From positions 8,122,001-8,186,000 of the forward strand of contig OZ017804.1 of assembly GCA_963969395.1 (NCBI GenBank): DNA of 64,000 nucleotides, written 5' to 3'. The translations under genes and the position numbers were made by a program. Shown piece by piece: positions 32,716 to 45,553 of the stretch (position 1 is the first letter of the stretch; the number at the start of each line of letters is the position of its first letter). Source of the stretch: Pseudoscleropodium purum (taxonomy: Eukaryota > Streptophyta > Bryopsida > Hypnales > Brachytheciaceae). The notes below the pieces were generated by a model. It was not told the DNA's origin. It saw only the letters and a program-made list of their open reading frames with translations, and did not search any database.

Positions 32716-35387
32716 GTGAGTGCTCTGTCCCGCCATTGGTTGTGCGTCAAAAATGGTTGGACGTTTGTGGAATTTGAGATTTCTGTGCTCGTCTTGTGTG
32801 GCGGAAGCTAACGCATGCTCTGGTTTGTGTTGTGAAGAGAATCGCGAACAATGTTCCGACGAAGAAGAAGATGGACGATTATGTCAAGAAGGGGGAGCGA
32901 TTGAACGCCGAGGGGCGTGGTGATGTCCTTGTTCGATTGGAGCTGATTCGGGGATTGGGGCCGCCGCTGCCGAAACACGGTGCCGTATGTGTTCTTCGCC
33001 TCGTAGACTTCATGCGAATTTGGTCTTGAGGGACTACCATTGTTGGAGGTTTTTATTTTCTATTTGTTATTATTTTTGTGTGTGTGCACGTCTGAATTGT
33101 TCTGTTTGTTGGTTTGGTTGTAGGTGACGAAGGCCATTGTGGTGGACATGATGGAGGGGGTGAAGGCGGGTGTGAAGAAGCTCACTGATACCGGCAGGGC
33201 TTTTTGCTGTGCGCCGGGGCCGTTCGATGTGGATGCGTTTGTTCGAGATTTACCATCTCCTTCCTGGAGCGAGCCCACAGCAACTCTCTGGGCCAAGGTA
33301 AAATCTGCTTCGTTAAGGTTTTGTATTGTTTGCGCGCACTCGTAGTTGAGAACCTGATTTTTCTGTTGCAATTGGTATGTTTCAGGTGTAGGTGTGAAGC
33401 AGCAGAGGCGCAGTCCAAGAAATCCAGATCTGTAATTACGCTTTTGACTTTTGTTTTCTTCTCTGCTCTTGAGAAGATCCAGTACATACTTGAAACTCGA
33501 GTTTTTTTCGTTTCCTTCTGCTCGAGTCTCTTCTTGTGAAATTGTCGCAGCTGCTGCTCCTGTGTTGGGAGTCCGCATGTTTACCGTAGGCTTAGATGTT
33601 GATAAACGTGCTACCACGATCATGATACTATGATCATTGATAGGTACGTCTACCTTGATCATTGCCGTCCCTACTGGAATACAAAATTTTACTTGGATTG
33701 CTACCATGTGGGTTGATTGTGTTGATGCTGGTTGTCGTGTTGTATCTTGGTCGCCCATTCCTTTCCTCGGCACGCCCTGCGCTCAATCGATTATCTTCTT
33801 GACCTCATCCTTGCGTTCTACTGGTCCGGGGTTGTCACTTCAATTCCTGATGTTCAGTCCTTCATTTTTGGCCCCCGCTCTCGTTTGAGGCCCCTGTTGT
33901 ACCCACAGGCAGCTCAGATTGATTCCCCAGTGTCTAAAATGCACATACTGGGTAGATGATCCCTCACCAATCGTGGGACCATGTACTCTTGAGGTACATT
34001 TTGGCACCAGGGATTCAATTTTGAGTTCCCTGTGTCCGTTCCGGACCGTTGTACTGAGTCGATGTTGCCACTTTCTGATGGGTAGTTCTAATTTTCGGTT
34101 GGTGTGGATGTTCTTGTTTACGCCGATTGTTGTTCAGATTCAGTTATGTTGGTGAAGGTCGCCTTATTCTCCATCCTTCTGGTATGCTTGCTGCACATCT
34201 AGGCAAAATCCAATAGCACCCGATACTCGGTAAATTTAACACGGCTACTTACGCTGCGTGTGTTCTGTAGTTTTGCTGTCTCCCATCCCCCCAGGATTTT
34301 TCTCAGATCTGTTCTTGTGAGTTCTCATTTCTGTGTCTTTGTGGTGTCACTGGAGTTTGAGCAAGTTTTGTCTTGGCCACAGAACTGGTAACGATTTTTA
34401 GGTTCTCTTCATGCGACGATATATGTGTCCATACGCGGCGCAATTAGCTGCCATTCACTTTCAACAAACTGCAGCGATTCTTGCAGATCTGGCCTGAGGT
34501 GAGCAGAGCTTCATACTTACCTCGCTTGGATCTGAAGTCCAACAGATGGGCGTCGTGATCGGTTATTTTATCTGCGACTCTCTGAGTCCATAGGAGAGGG
34601 CAGAAAAGCTTAGACTTGCTGTGTTGTCACTGTTAATATTACTTCAGACTAATGGGAACATTTCGTGACTTCTCTTCTCATTTTCTGCTGCTGTTTGCTT
34701 CCACTTTGTTTGGGTCGAGGTCGAACACTTGTCCCGGACAAGTTGATCTTGATCAGATGTTTCTTTTCTACCTCCATTGCCACTGTTTTGTGAATTTCAG
34801 ACAGCAGATATGGAGATTCTTACTGCTTGGTATTCTGAGACAAGGAACCACGGCCGTCCTGTGGTCATTGTAGTGGAAAAGATGGAGCGCTGCAGCGTTA
34901 CAGCACTTGCTGAGCTTATAATCTTGTTAAGGTGCTGCTGGGGTCTATTCGCGAGTGGTATTTATTCTGACAGTAGAGTATGTTGCCCACTTGCTTGATC
35001 ATAGGACTGAGGAACACATGGAAAGAAAATGTTGCGTCATATTGTTAGAAACCCAGAAATATCGTTCCTCTTGTCTACTGATTTAATCTAACAAGTTTCA
35101 AATTAATTTTTGCAGCAAATGGTCTGTTGAAATACCAATTGTTCTCATTTTGGGTTTTGCGACGACGGCCGACGTCTTGCGAAGATTTCTGCCGTCCGAT
35201 GCACTACCTCGACTAGTGCCATGTGCTTTCGCTCTGAAGTCTCCTCTTGAGAGACTGGAGTCTGGTTCGTGCAGTGCTGGTTGATTCGTTTTGTGCTTTT
35301 GAAGTCAGCCACATGGTTTTCAAACCCCTGCACATGCATTTCTTAAGGCATGACGTAACCGTCACATCCTTCATCATGTCCCTTAAG
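32238..35387 (+). pseudogene. ORC3: ORC3, 3'-truncated copy
   Basis: ORC3 is a subunit of the six-part origin recognition complex, which loads the replicative helicase in the nucleus. Exons seen: 32238-32387 (or 32590-32715), 32838-32984, 33124-33317, 33386-33431, a degenerate one from 33858, 34448-34498 (LPFTFNKLQRFLQIWPE), 34801-34931 (TADMEILTAWYSETRNHGRP...MERCSVTALAELIILL) and 35116-35387 (KWSVEIPIVLILGFATTADV...). These match the plant ORC3 N-terminal and ATPase-like region. In the last exon the frame breaks after SPLERLE (about 35260) and resumes in another frame with VLVDSFCAFEVSHM. The exon at 33858 also changes frame before WVDDPS. No exon beyond this survives because the duplication ends near 35560, so the C-terminal half is missing. 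Identity as ORC3 is firm; loss of function is inferred from truncation and frame breaks. Confidence 0.85.
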
Positions 35388-35825
35388 GTAGGTGATCCGG
35401 TTGTTAGATGAACTGAGTTTTTGGTTTTCACAATCAATGTGGTGGCTGCCTTATCACAGACCCGTATTATCGAGTTATCTCAGGAATGCTCTTTTTTAGA
35501 GCTTGGTGTACTTTGGGTGTTGTTCTGGCTGGGCAATCCCCTTTGTTAGAAAAATTCGGAGTTTGCAAAAGAGTTCTTCCATTTTTTTTGTTCATTTGAT
35601 CACCATGATCACCAAGATAGTGGGTTTAGAAAAAGTGTTGCTTTTAGGTGCACTCTCGTGAAGCATTACACTAGAGATCTATTTCCTTGCAATGATTTCT
35701 GCAATTTGGCAGTTACTGAGTGAAAGTTCTCAAACGAGGAGTGACAGAGTTGATAAATCACAGAGTTTGCAAATTTTTAAATGAGCATGAATGGGCATTC
35801 ATGCATGTAGTAAAATGCAAAATGT

Positions 35826-36714
35826 TGCCAATATGCATTTTTTTGGTTGCATAGAAATTTTAGGTAGGTATGTGTGATTGAAGACTTCCTTGTTTTTGGC
35901 CCAAATTTTAATAGAAGGTGAGGATGAGGAATATCTTTCATATGTACGAAATTTCATGACATTTAGAAATATGAATCAAAAGTTATGGCCTAATATGTTA
36001 CTTTTCTTCATAAATGGGCAATTCAAGCAAATAAGAAAAAATCACTTCTTTCAAAAACAAACATTTGAAATTGATTTTCTAAAGTGTTGTATATATTATG
36101 TATGTATGTATGTGGAAAGCTTTGAATCATTCCATTTTGATTAATGAGTCAAGAGTTATGAGGATTTTTTTGTTTGCACGCAATTATGGATTCTCTACTC
36201 TATAAGAAATGTTGAAGTCCTTTATCTTACTCAATTTTCAATACTTTTGGAAAAAGATAAAATCATAGGATGTAGATTGTTTATTACAACATTGCAACGA
36301 TTGGGATTGGCATTTTTCAATCCCATAATCCTTAACAATATAGTATTTTAAATCATTCTCTATTGTTGTCTAATTTGTCTTCTTACTATTTTTTTTCTAT
36401 GTGTTGTACAATTCCAAATGATCTGAATTTTTTCAAACATATAGCCAACTCATTTAAGAAAAAGAGTCTAAAGAAGCACTACCATTTTGGACATTTTTTT
36501 CATAGAAAAATGAGCTTGTAAAGTGCAACTGCCTTTTCTTTGCAAGGCCAAAAAAATGATTATATCTTACAATTCACATATTCTCAAGTTAGAATACTAC
36601 AAGATCTTCTCGTCACATGTGTCAAAAAAAATTCCAGAAATTTGGTACTTGTACTAAAGATGGCAATTTCAAGCATTTTTGGTGAAAACATAGTCATGGA
36701 ATTGTAGGGATTAA
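35826..36714 (+). repeat. AT-rich repeat R1, copy 3
   Basis: Same text as 39171-40092 in the same direction: TGGAAAGCTTTGAATCATTCC, a GTTATGAGGATTTTT block, and a GGTGAAAACATAGTC end followed by a degenerate GTAGGGATTAA terminus. It carries a short (GTAT)n run near 36098. ORFs inside (e.g. 35878-36144) are repeat text. Confidence 0.65.
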
Positions 36715-38151
36715 GAGCATTGCCACCCATTCCTTCGAAACAAGATTGGGAAAACAAGGTGACCTAAGTTTTGAACCTCCAGGTTCCTTCTATCTCCTAG
36801 TGATCCTTGCCTTCACAATCCAACAAAATAAATGAAGATGTGCATTAGGGTGATTGTAAAAAGCACTTTACATATTTTTGTGCCCAAAACATAGTTTTGG
36901 GCTATAGGATTGGTAGTACTATGTATCAATAATGCTCCTATATATTTAAATTGTCGATTTAATATTATGTAGTACTACAAATTGCCACAAGGTATTATGA
37001 AAGCTACTGGGAGTAAAAAATAGTAGAAAAAGGGTTTGTGGACCTTTTCATTTTTAGTAATTCAAAAAAATTCAAAAAGTTTCCATAAGAAAGAATGTTT
37101 TACTAGAGAATTTTGCACTTGCATTGCACCAAAGAATTTGTATAGGAATTTTTTTCCCTTTTTGTAGCCTTTATACAAAAGAAGGTCACTTTGACCTTAT
37201 GTGTGCAATCAACATGTTGCTATTTTCATCAAAGCTCATTGCATTAGAGGATTTATAGGGGGTCGGGAATGCCTTGTTCCCGCTACGAGGTTTTGTTTTT
37301 TTTGGAAAAAAAAATTAAATTTAGAATGGAAAAAAAAAGCAGAAAAAAACTTTAATTTAAAAAATAAAATTGGTGACGTGGTAGTCGCCATGCCACGTCA
37401 AGCAGTAGCTACGAGGCTATTCCCCCGACGTTGGCAACCTAGAGAACTCGCAACCCTCTATAGTTGCTAAAAATCTTCTATTGTTAGTCCTTGTAATATT
37501 AGTTGGCCTCCAATATCTCCAATTTGTTGCTTCAAATTTGCATTTTTGGGTCAAAAATTGGTCTAAAAATTCCCCAAATGGCTAAGGTAGACATCCAATT
37601 GGAGACAATTAAATAATAGTAAATTAATTTGAATTTTTTTGAAAAAATTCCTCAATTTTTACAACTATTGCATATACCTTTGCTACAAGTTTCATGCCAA
37701 GCAGACAAACAATGCAAAAGTTATAAGCAAAAAAACACTCATCTGAGAACAAGAGGATAAGAAATAGGATAAGTGTTTCTTGCAATTACCCATTAATGAT
37801 TTGCATCTTGGCTCACAAGTTATATGGTGGTTGGAATTTGATAAAGAAGAATTTGTGAGCTCAAAAATCCAAAAGAAACAAAACAAAAGAAGACAAAACA
37901 ACCATAGACAAAATATGTACCTCATAGTCAAACATTTGGCAAGGATAGTGTCCTATGGTTTAGAGGTGCCAATTTGGCATGGGTATTTGGTGGGCCACAA
38001 TCTCCTATTAAACACATTTAAAGCTTGAACTAGGGAGCTTCATAAAGAGTGGTTGGTCATGCTTTAACCCTTAAAGGACATTGCAAGCCCTACAAGCATT
38101 TTGAAAGTCAAAACTTTGAATTTTCACATAATTCTTGATTTCAAATGCTTT
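36715..38151. other. AT-rich intergenic DNA
   Basis: No gene confirmed. A short GC-richer patch at 37236-37460 has an 8-bp inverted pair of ACGT-core motifs (TGACGTGG...CCACGTCA, 37373-37399). An 82-codon ORF at 37780-38028 has ordinary composition (PINDLHLGSQVIWWLEFDKE...) but no recognisable family and no visible neighbours. Confidence 0.45.
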
Positions 38152-38776
38152 TTACCCCTAAATGCCCAAGGCACCAAATTTTAGTGTCAATAGCAATTTG
38201 AAGTTAAATAAAACCTAACCAAGTTTCTATTTTAAGAATTTCTATTTTTGAAAATTTTTCCTTAAAGTCTAGTTTTAGCATTAAAAATCTGATTATGAAA
38301 ATGATTGATTATGATTTTTTTTATTTAAGATATTGTGCAAAGGTGTCCATTGCAATCTTTACTTTCCATAGTGTTGAGAGCTCTTAGAAATGAGCCTAAA
38401 ATGCATTAGGTCTTAGAGAAAAATTTACATTAGAAATTCATTTAAAAAAATTGTAGAAGAGATTTTGAAAAGCCATAAATTGATTGGATTATGCATATTA
38501 TGTCCTTTAACCTCATTTTTTTGGTGACCAACTTTTTAGATTTGACTTGTAGAAAGAAGATTGAAAGACTTCAAATCACTTTTGTAGTTTTAACACCCTC
38601 TAGATCAAATATTATAATCTATCAATCCATAAGTGATATTTTTTTTCCTAGGTGATCTTTAACACATTTAATTTGAATTTGTACGGTTCCAATTCAAAAA
38701 CAATTTATACAATTTATTGAAATATTGGCTTTTTGTCCAATTTAGAGTGAAAGGCCTTGGGCATTTTAGGGGTTAA
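38152..38776. mobile_element. AT-rich TIR element R2, 625 bp
   Basis: The left end TTACCCCTAAATGCCCAAGG and right end CCTTGGGCATTTTAGGGGTTAA are inverse copies over about 20 bp. The right half is homologous to the spacer of the large inverted repeat (20276-20500). No coding capacity. Superfamily open. Confidence 0.7.
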
Positions 38777-39170
38777 ACTTAACTAAGAAAATGTAGCTCC
38801 AATAATTTATTTTATTCCATTTTAACTTCTTTTTTAAATTGCTAAAACTGTCATTTTTATAACACTTTGAAGACATCATCTTAAAAGCTCAAAAAAGACA
38901 CCACTTTTGAACTTTTTCTATCAAATTTCTCTTGGTGTGAGTTCAAAGAGAACATCAATTTCACCTTGATGTTTGTTATTGTCATTTCCATTTTTCTTTC
39001 AGATTTCATATAATTTAAAGCAATTATGTAATTACTATGATTTTTATCAGAAAAAATCTCTTAAAAATCATATAAAATTCAGTTTGATGTTTTTAATTAT
39101 GAAAAAATGAAATCAAATTGTATACATGTATTCATACATGTGAAGATATCAAATTTTTGAAATGTGTGTT

Positions 39171-40092
39171 TTAATACCTAAGCGCCTAAACTATTTTCTT
39201 AGCAACATAAAAATTTTAGAGAGCTCATTACAAATGGAATTTTTTTTCTTTGAAATTTTCACATAACATGTGTTCAAGGAGTAGGTTTAAGGCCCAATAA
39301 TTTACATAACTTTTGATTGCATAGTTAAAAAATTATTATATGATATGTAATTTTTAATGCTCGACGAGCAACCCAAAAATTTCTTTAAATAACATTTTTT
39401 TAAGAAATAAAAATTTGAAATTGATTTTCTAGATTTATTTATATGTGGAAAGCTTTGAATCATCCATTTTGATTTAAGAGATGAAAGTTATGAGATGTTC
39501 TAGTTTGTAGGTAGTTATAGATTTCCTACACTAAAATAAACTTTGGAATCCTTTATATAACTCAATTTTCAATATTTTTTGAAAAAAATAAAATCATAGA
39601 ATGTAAATTGCTTTTTACAACATTACATCCATTGGAATTGGCATTTTTCAATTCTATAACTAAATTCTTAACAATTAAGTATTTTGAATCATTCTCTACT
39701 TCTTTCTATTTACTATTTTTTTCCTATATGTTATACAATTTCAAATGATCTAAAACTTTTCAAGCCTACAACCAAATTGCTTAGAATAATGAATCCAAAG
39801 AAGCACCACCATTTTGGACATTTTTCATTCAAATGTGACCTTATGAAGCGCAGCTACTTGGTTTTTTGCAGGACCAAAAAAAAGATTTTTGTTACTTCAA
39901 ACACTAATATCTTGCAATCTAAAGGGAAAATTTTTGAAATTTTTTCCACATCTTCTCAAAACAAATTACTACAAGATCCTATGGTTACATGTGTCCCAAA
40001 ATGTTTTTTCTCTAAAATTTGATACCTTCACTAGAAATGACAATTTTGGAGCATTTTTGGTGAAAACATAGTCCTAAACATTTAGGGGTTAA
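39171..40092 (+). repeat. AT-rich repeat R1, copy 4
   Basis: 922 bp from TTAATACCTAAGCG to CATTTAGGGGTTAA, the clearest full copy of R1. Its ends are degenerate inverse copies of each other. A partial further copy lies at about 44570-44900. Confidence 0.65.
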
Positions 40093-40309
40093 TATAGAAA
40101 TGTAATGAAGTTTGACCAAGCCTAGACATAAAATGTTTTTCAAACAGTTAAGTTATCGTGAGAGAAACCCATTCAAGGGTGGACCCTTTATAAATTGAAC
40201 CACTCGAAGGTAAATTAAGTTTGCATGCCCAAAGGCCATTGAAGAAGAGGACCAAAAACAAACTCCAGAAGGTAGGGATGAGAAGGGACTAAACCAAAAG
40301 CAAAGGCCA

Positions 40310-40500
40310 GGGTCAAGGAGCCTCTATAGCCCCATGTTTTATCCTTGTAGAAAACATTGAAATTTTTTTTTTGCCTCATATGATAAAATTTGCAATTTCT
40401 GAATTCATTTTTGCAATCAGAGATCCCAAATTAGCTTGGAGACATGATGAAATACAAAATTTAAGCGGCACAAAATAGGGGACAGTTTTGACAAGTGCTG
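40310..40500 (-). repeat. Repeat family R4, reverse copy
   Basis: Reverse-complement match to 16150-16370 (GCAATCAGAGATCCCAAATTAGC, GGCACAAAATAGGGG). The GC-richer text at 40500-40614 has no partner that I can see. Confidence 0.5.
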
Positions 40501-40614
40501 AGGGTAGGAGTGAAAGCAACCGGGGGGTCAAATTAAGCTCGAAAGGAAGCTGAGGGGGCCCTTGCGAGTCAGCGTCACACCATCACCGGAAGGCAGGAGT
40601 AGTCAGAAGCAAGG

Positions 40615-41927
40615 CTAAACGTACGTTCGCACGTAGCCTTAGGTAACATTGGTCCTTAAAATATAATATTCTGCATAAAGACCAGTTTGTCTGTATTTTA
40701 TGGAGATGCATTTATTGCACCGGTCAGGCAAAAATTAGTTCATCATAAATTATCCAACGTTCACATATGCACAGTTGAAAACAATATTTTGCAATCTTCA
40801 CAAAAGCTACCTTTTCTAGTCCAAGTCCTCATCCAAAAAATTTATGCACACATTATGGCAAAATGGAGTATCCCTCTATATAAATATCTTTTGACCATCT
40901 TCAAGATTCTCTTATAAAGAAAGATTGATGGCAAAATGCAAGGATGGCATCCATGGGCTACTTTGAATTCAAAGAGCAGGGACATCATTTTTATATTAAA
41001 ATCAATTGTTCATCATGAAATTTCAAAGAATATGGGATAATTAGAAGGGGAGAGCTTAACCGCTCATTGTCAAAACGTAGGAATTATGTGTGAAGTAAAA
41101 TTTCAGACTTCATTTAGGCATAGTAGTCTTAATTTTTTCAAAAAATTTTGAACTAAGAAAAGTTGGTAAATCAAGTTCACTTCCATCTTCAAAAATCCGT
41201 TTGTAGTTTTGATCCTATAATCAAAAGTTATGGACAAAAATCAGAGAGAATGTTTGGAAATGTTTAAGAAAATGTGCCTTCCAATCCTACTTTGAGTTTT
41301 GTCCATAACTTTTGATTATAGGATCAATATTACAAACGGAATTTTGGAGATGGAAGTGAACTTGATTTACCAACTTTTTTTAGTTCAAAGTTTTCTTAAA
41401 GAAGTTATTCTACTATGCTTAAGTGAGGTCTAAAAATTTACTTGAAACACAATTTCTATGTTGTTTTTTTACTACACTATGAGTGATTGAACTTCTACTA
41501 ATTTCCATTCACATAATTATCTCACATGGGTTGTTTTACTTCCTACCATCACAAATGTACATATAGAGTTCCTATTCTCACCAGGAAAGTAAATTGGGAG
41601 TGACTCATGAATTTGAGGTTCTAAATACAGCCATTGTTCTTTGTTAATTGCCATTTTGAGGTCCCCATAACTAAGATTGGCGTAAACTCTCTCAAATCCA
41701 TGTTTTTGGGAGATTTAGAAGCTTTAATTACAATTGATTTTGGTAGTGGTGGATCAAAATCGGCAATTGATTTAATATAGATCCTACTAGTCTTGTATCG
41801 ATGCCACATCATGCACCACGTTAGTTCGGTGAATACCAAGGAACATAGGTGCCAACGCACAATAAGTTATTCACATAATATTGTTGTCTTAGAACCCTGC
41901 TAAGGCCAGGTGCGAACATACCTTTAG
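40615..41927. mobile_element. 1.3-kb element with 27-bp TIRs
   Basis: The left end (CTAAACGTACGTTCGCACGT and on to 40641) matches the inverse of 41901-41927 at 23 of 27 positions. The flanks AGAAGCAA (40605) and AGAAACAA (41930) are similar, but I cannot place the duplication exactly. The interior includes the foldback at 41076-41462 and no protein domain, so it is probably non-autonomous. Confidence 0.5.
41076..41462. repeat. Inverted repeat (hairpin), ~165-bp arms
   Basis: Arms about 41076-41242 and 41296-41462. The run GATCCTATAATCAAAAGTTA returns in inverse as TAACTTTTGATTATAGGATC. The arms also share GTTGGTAAATCAAGTTCACT and a GGCATAGTAG-type block. I estimate 85% or better identity. 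Non-coding. Confidence 0.85.
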
Positions 41928-42899
41928 TAAGAAACAATTTAGTTCTTCTCTTGTCGGTGTTCAAATTTCGAAAATAAAATTTTCAGAAAAAACAGCCATT
42001 GGCCGCTCCAAACTTAAGTTAAGATGCAGTTCCACAAATCTCGTGCAGGAGCTTCTTGAAGTGGAGTTCAGATTAATTATCAGAACGTAAGCTTAACCCT
42101 GGAACGTCTGGACTCTTCTCCAGAATTGGCGATTTGGAGAAAATCATTATAAAGTGCTATCTGGAAGAATATTTTAGAACTGATATACAAAGGAAAGTGG
42201 TAGATTTTGAATTTTAGAGTCCATCTATACGGTTAGATTCACCAATACTATCAACCAATATTTTTCTATATATTTGGAAAGGAAAATTTCAAAATTCCTT
42301 CAAAATTTGATTACAAGCAAAATTTTATCATTTTTTGAGCAAAACTTATTGGAATGGATTCAAAATGAGGTTCTCTTGACGTGGTGATTTTTTGAAATTT
42401 TCATGTTCTTTACATCTAAGACCTCATTTCTGCTAATCTAGTTTTGAACTAGAGTCAATACAATTTGACCACTTGACATACTTCTGCATTTGTAAATTTA
42501 GAAAAGTTTGTATTCTAGTAACACCAAATCCAACCATCAGATAAGACAAGAACTTAAAAAAGGATCACCAAAAATTAGGATGACTTTCATCCAAACAGGA
42601 ACGAGAATAGAAACAAAAACTTCAATCTGTTCATCGTCCAAAACACGTACGTCCTTTTCATTGATTCTCTCCGTCATTCCCTGGCCATGCCTCGATTTAT
42701 AAAAACAAGGAAAAAAAAGAAAGGAAAAAAAAGATAAGGATCAACGCCGAGAAAACTTTTTAATTTTTTATCATGTGAAATTGCCTGTGAACGGAGAACT
42801 CACTCTCCCGTTGTTCTTATCCAAATGCCGACGCATTTCGTCTTTTCGTCTGGTACAGTGAAGCTTCCGTTTGGGTCACATGCGTCGATAGTGCAGCGG
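41928..42899. other. Intergenic DNA
   Basis: AT-rich, with a slightly GC-richer patch at 42780-42900. Nothing recognised. Confidence 0.4.
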
Positions 42900-43120
42900 T
42901 TTTTTTGTTTTGTTTTATTCATTTTTAATGAAGTGTCAAATTGGTGATATCAAATATTATATTACAGTGGTACTTGAAATTTCAACATTCATCCACATTT
43001 TGGATAGAAAATACCACATTAGCACATATCACATATCCATAATTTCATCCAACAAATTATTGTTTATGTTCTAAAGGCTTGGTGCGAGGTCAATTATTTT
43101 GGTGCAATTTGACGACAAAT
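42900..43120 (+). repeat. MITE-like repeat R3, copy 3
   Basis: Same direction and text as 3474-3760 (TTTCAACATTCATCCACATT, GGATAGAAA...CACATTAGCACATATCACAT). Non-coding. Confidence 0.55.
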
Positions 43121-43214
43121 TGTTGGAAAAGAAACCAAGGCAGTGCAGGACTATAAACCCATGTCATGAAGTGGGATCAATAGGGTAGAATTGCAGATAT
43201 GTGGGATAAATCTA

Positions 43215-43390
43215 AAATAAAAAAGTCCCCTATTTTGTGCCATCTTAATCCTATTTTCTTCATCCCTTGCTAACCAGGGGTCTCTGATTACATGTATAAA
43301 TTCAAAATTTGCAAATTTTTTCATGTGTAAAAAATTAGAAATTTCTTCATTTTTTCAAAGGGTAAATTTTCTTCTTTTTCACCTTGCCAA
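43215..43390 (+). repeat. Repeat family R4, copy 3
   Basis: Same direction as 16150-16370: CCCCTATTTTGTGCCAT, GGGGTCTCTGATTACATG, CAAATTTTTTCATG. Confidence 0.5.
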
Positions 43391-45251
43391 TCCCATTTTG
43401 TAAGACCGGTTTAGTGTCCTAGCCTACACTAATAGTTTTGTATTTCTTTCTATTGGTAAAAGTGTGTGTCATGAAAGTAAATTAAGAAAAATAGGAATGC
43501 ACAAAGCTACATTTCGTGAAGTTTTTTTGAGATTTACCAACTATTTTCTTTCAATTCCAAAATCAAACTAGTTTTTTCACATACAAAGTCTGTTCATTTT
43601 TTCTTTTTTTTAATCAAAATAGAAATTTTATGGATTTTTGCACCAATTTTTTTATTAATTTTTTTGAATTGCAATCAAAGGTTTATTCAATTCTACCAAC
43701 TAACTTTGAACTATAGTAGCTACTAATTCTTCTTGAACATAGATACAAATGTACCAATATTGTATACTCAATCAACCAAACAAGGTTTCTAATATTCCAA
43801 TTTAGTTAGTGTAAGGGATAAAAGAAAGACCACTGAATGATAGCATTTCATTTTTCTTATTAACATTTTAGGAAAGTGGCCAAGTGTTTCATCACTCATG
43901 CAATACTTGGGAAATACTCGGATGATATCTAAATCAAAACTAGGTGACATCTTGATAAAATTTGGCTATTTATCTTAAAATATAACAATCATTAGACTAT
44001 TTTGACTAAAAAGAATGCAAAATTTATTCTTAAGACTTTAGTCAATTGTATATAGAAAACACATATAAACAACCATAATATTAATCTAGTATATTTTTTA
44101 ATAAGAAAATTAGCAATAAAAAATAAAATAGAAACAAATGAATTCATTGATTACAATTAATATTTCAATAAATTATAATGAAATTGCAATTATTACAAAA
44201 AGAAATTTTTTTTTTCAATTAAAAAAATAATTTAACAATAAAAAAACTACATTCATAAATGATAAATATTTACATAGTGTAAAAATTTGAAATTAGTTTC
44301 ATTACATTTCAAAAATTCTAAACTCTTAACAAGGTTGCGAGAGTTTTTTATTTTTGACACCCCATAGTACAAATATAAGGAAAAAATAAAAATTAAATTT
44401 GGAAAAAAATATTTTAAAAATATTTTAAAATTAGAAAATAGTAATCTGACGTGACACTTATGTTGCACCAATAGTGCCACATTTGATTCTAAATTTTAAA
44501 AAATAAAAATAATTAAATGTTTTTCATAATTGCACCATTGGGGTGCAAACTCACAGCTTTATTGAGGCCTGAAAATTTTTGTAATGTTTACATACACTTG
44601 AAAAGCTTTGATTCATTCTATTTCAATTATTGAGATGAAAGTTATTAGGAGTTTTAGCTGGTAATAGTTATGGAATCTCTACTTCCAAATAAACTTTGTA
44701 GTCTTTTTTGGAACTTAATTTTCAATACTTTTGGAATAAAATAAAAATAGAAGATGTAGATTGTTTTTTACAACATCACAATATATAACCATTGGGATTC
44801 AAAATTTTCAATTCTACAGCTAAATTTAGTATTTTTAATCATACTTCATCCTTTCTACTTACTATTGGTTTCATACATGAATATGAAATATTTCTTGATA
44901 AATTTTTTGAAAGTATTTGTAACTTATTTCTTCAATACATTATGAAGAGATATAAGTTGTAGGATGTACAAATATTTAGGCAAAAAATTTATAAGACAAA
45001 ACTTAACCATTTGGAAAGAACTGAAAAATATTTATTTATGAAATTCAGGCATCCTAATTTTGCAATCAACCGGTAAAGTCACTCTAAAATTTTAGGAAAG
45101 TATAATTTAACAAGTTAACTAAAGGATTAAGTTGATGGACTTGATATTGAATAGATATAGAAGAAGATTTTAGCCTTGTTTTGGATACAAATATTTTGAA
45201 GCAATTTTGGGTCTAAAAACATTGTGGAAGAAAAAGAAATAAGTTAATAAA
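43391..45251. other. AT-rich intergenic DNA
   Basis: No gene recognised. About 44570-44900 is a partial R1 repeat. Confidence 0.5.
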
Positions 45252-45256
45252 ACTCA

Positions 45257-45553
45257 TGTTACAAGGTGTAACAACTGGCTTGGATGGTTAGTTACGGGAC
45301 TGACGGTTAGGCCAAAGGCCTGGTTCTCTCACAGACCAAATAGGAAGGTGGAAGGAATTTCCTCTTTATGTGTTATTTTATCAATACAACTCCGGAAGTA
45401 TGTTTGTAGTAAAAGCTATGTAGCAATGTCTCATCTGTTCCAAGGTGTCTCTGGATCCATTCCTGTCCTTATTGTTGTCTTCAATGGTTAGCTCTCAATT
45501 GCTCTGAAGTCAAAATGCACGAAGCATCCACCACGTTGCCATGAGTTCTGACA
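45257..45553 (+). repeat. 5' LTR of the gypsy element
   Basis: 297 bp, TGTTACAAGG...TTCTGACA. It differs from the 3' LTR at 12 positions (96.0% identity), all transitions, several at CG or CNG positions. It contains CACGAAGCAT (45518-45527), which is inverse to ATGCTTCGTG at 45578-45587 just inside the element. Confidence 0.97.

Larger units (their letters stand above)
32115..35560 (+). repeat. Segmental duplication block, upstream copy
   Basis: Matches 54045-56878 in the same direction over exons, introns and leader. Similarity ends abruptly after CTTTGTTAGAAAAATTCGGA at about 35560, where AT-rich repeat DNA begins. Differences include an extra first-exon copy here, about 95 bp (about 34225-34320) absent from the other block, and 21 extra coding bases in exon 3. 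Confidence 0.9.

Noticed and set aside
33060..33773. 237-codon minus-strand ORF over the ORC3 copy (and 54662-55171 over the other)
   Set aside because: Antisense to recognisable ORC3 exons 3-4 and introns; open only because the sense exons lack the complementary stop words.
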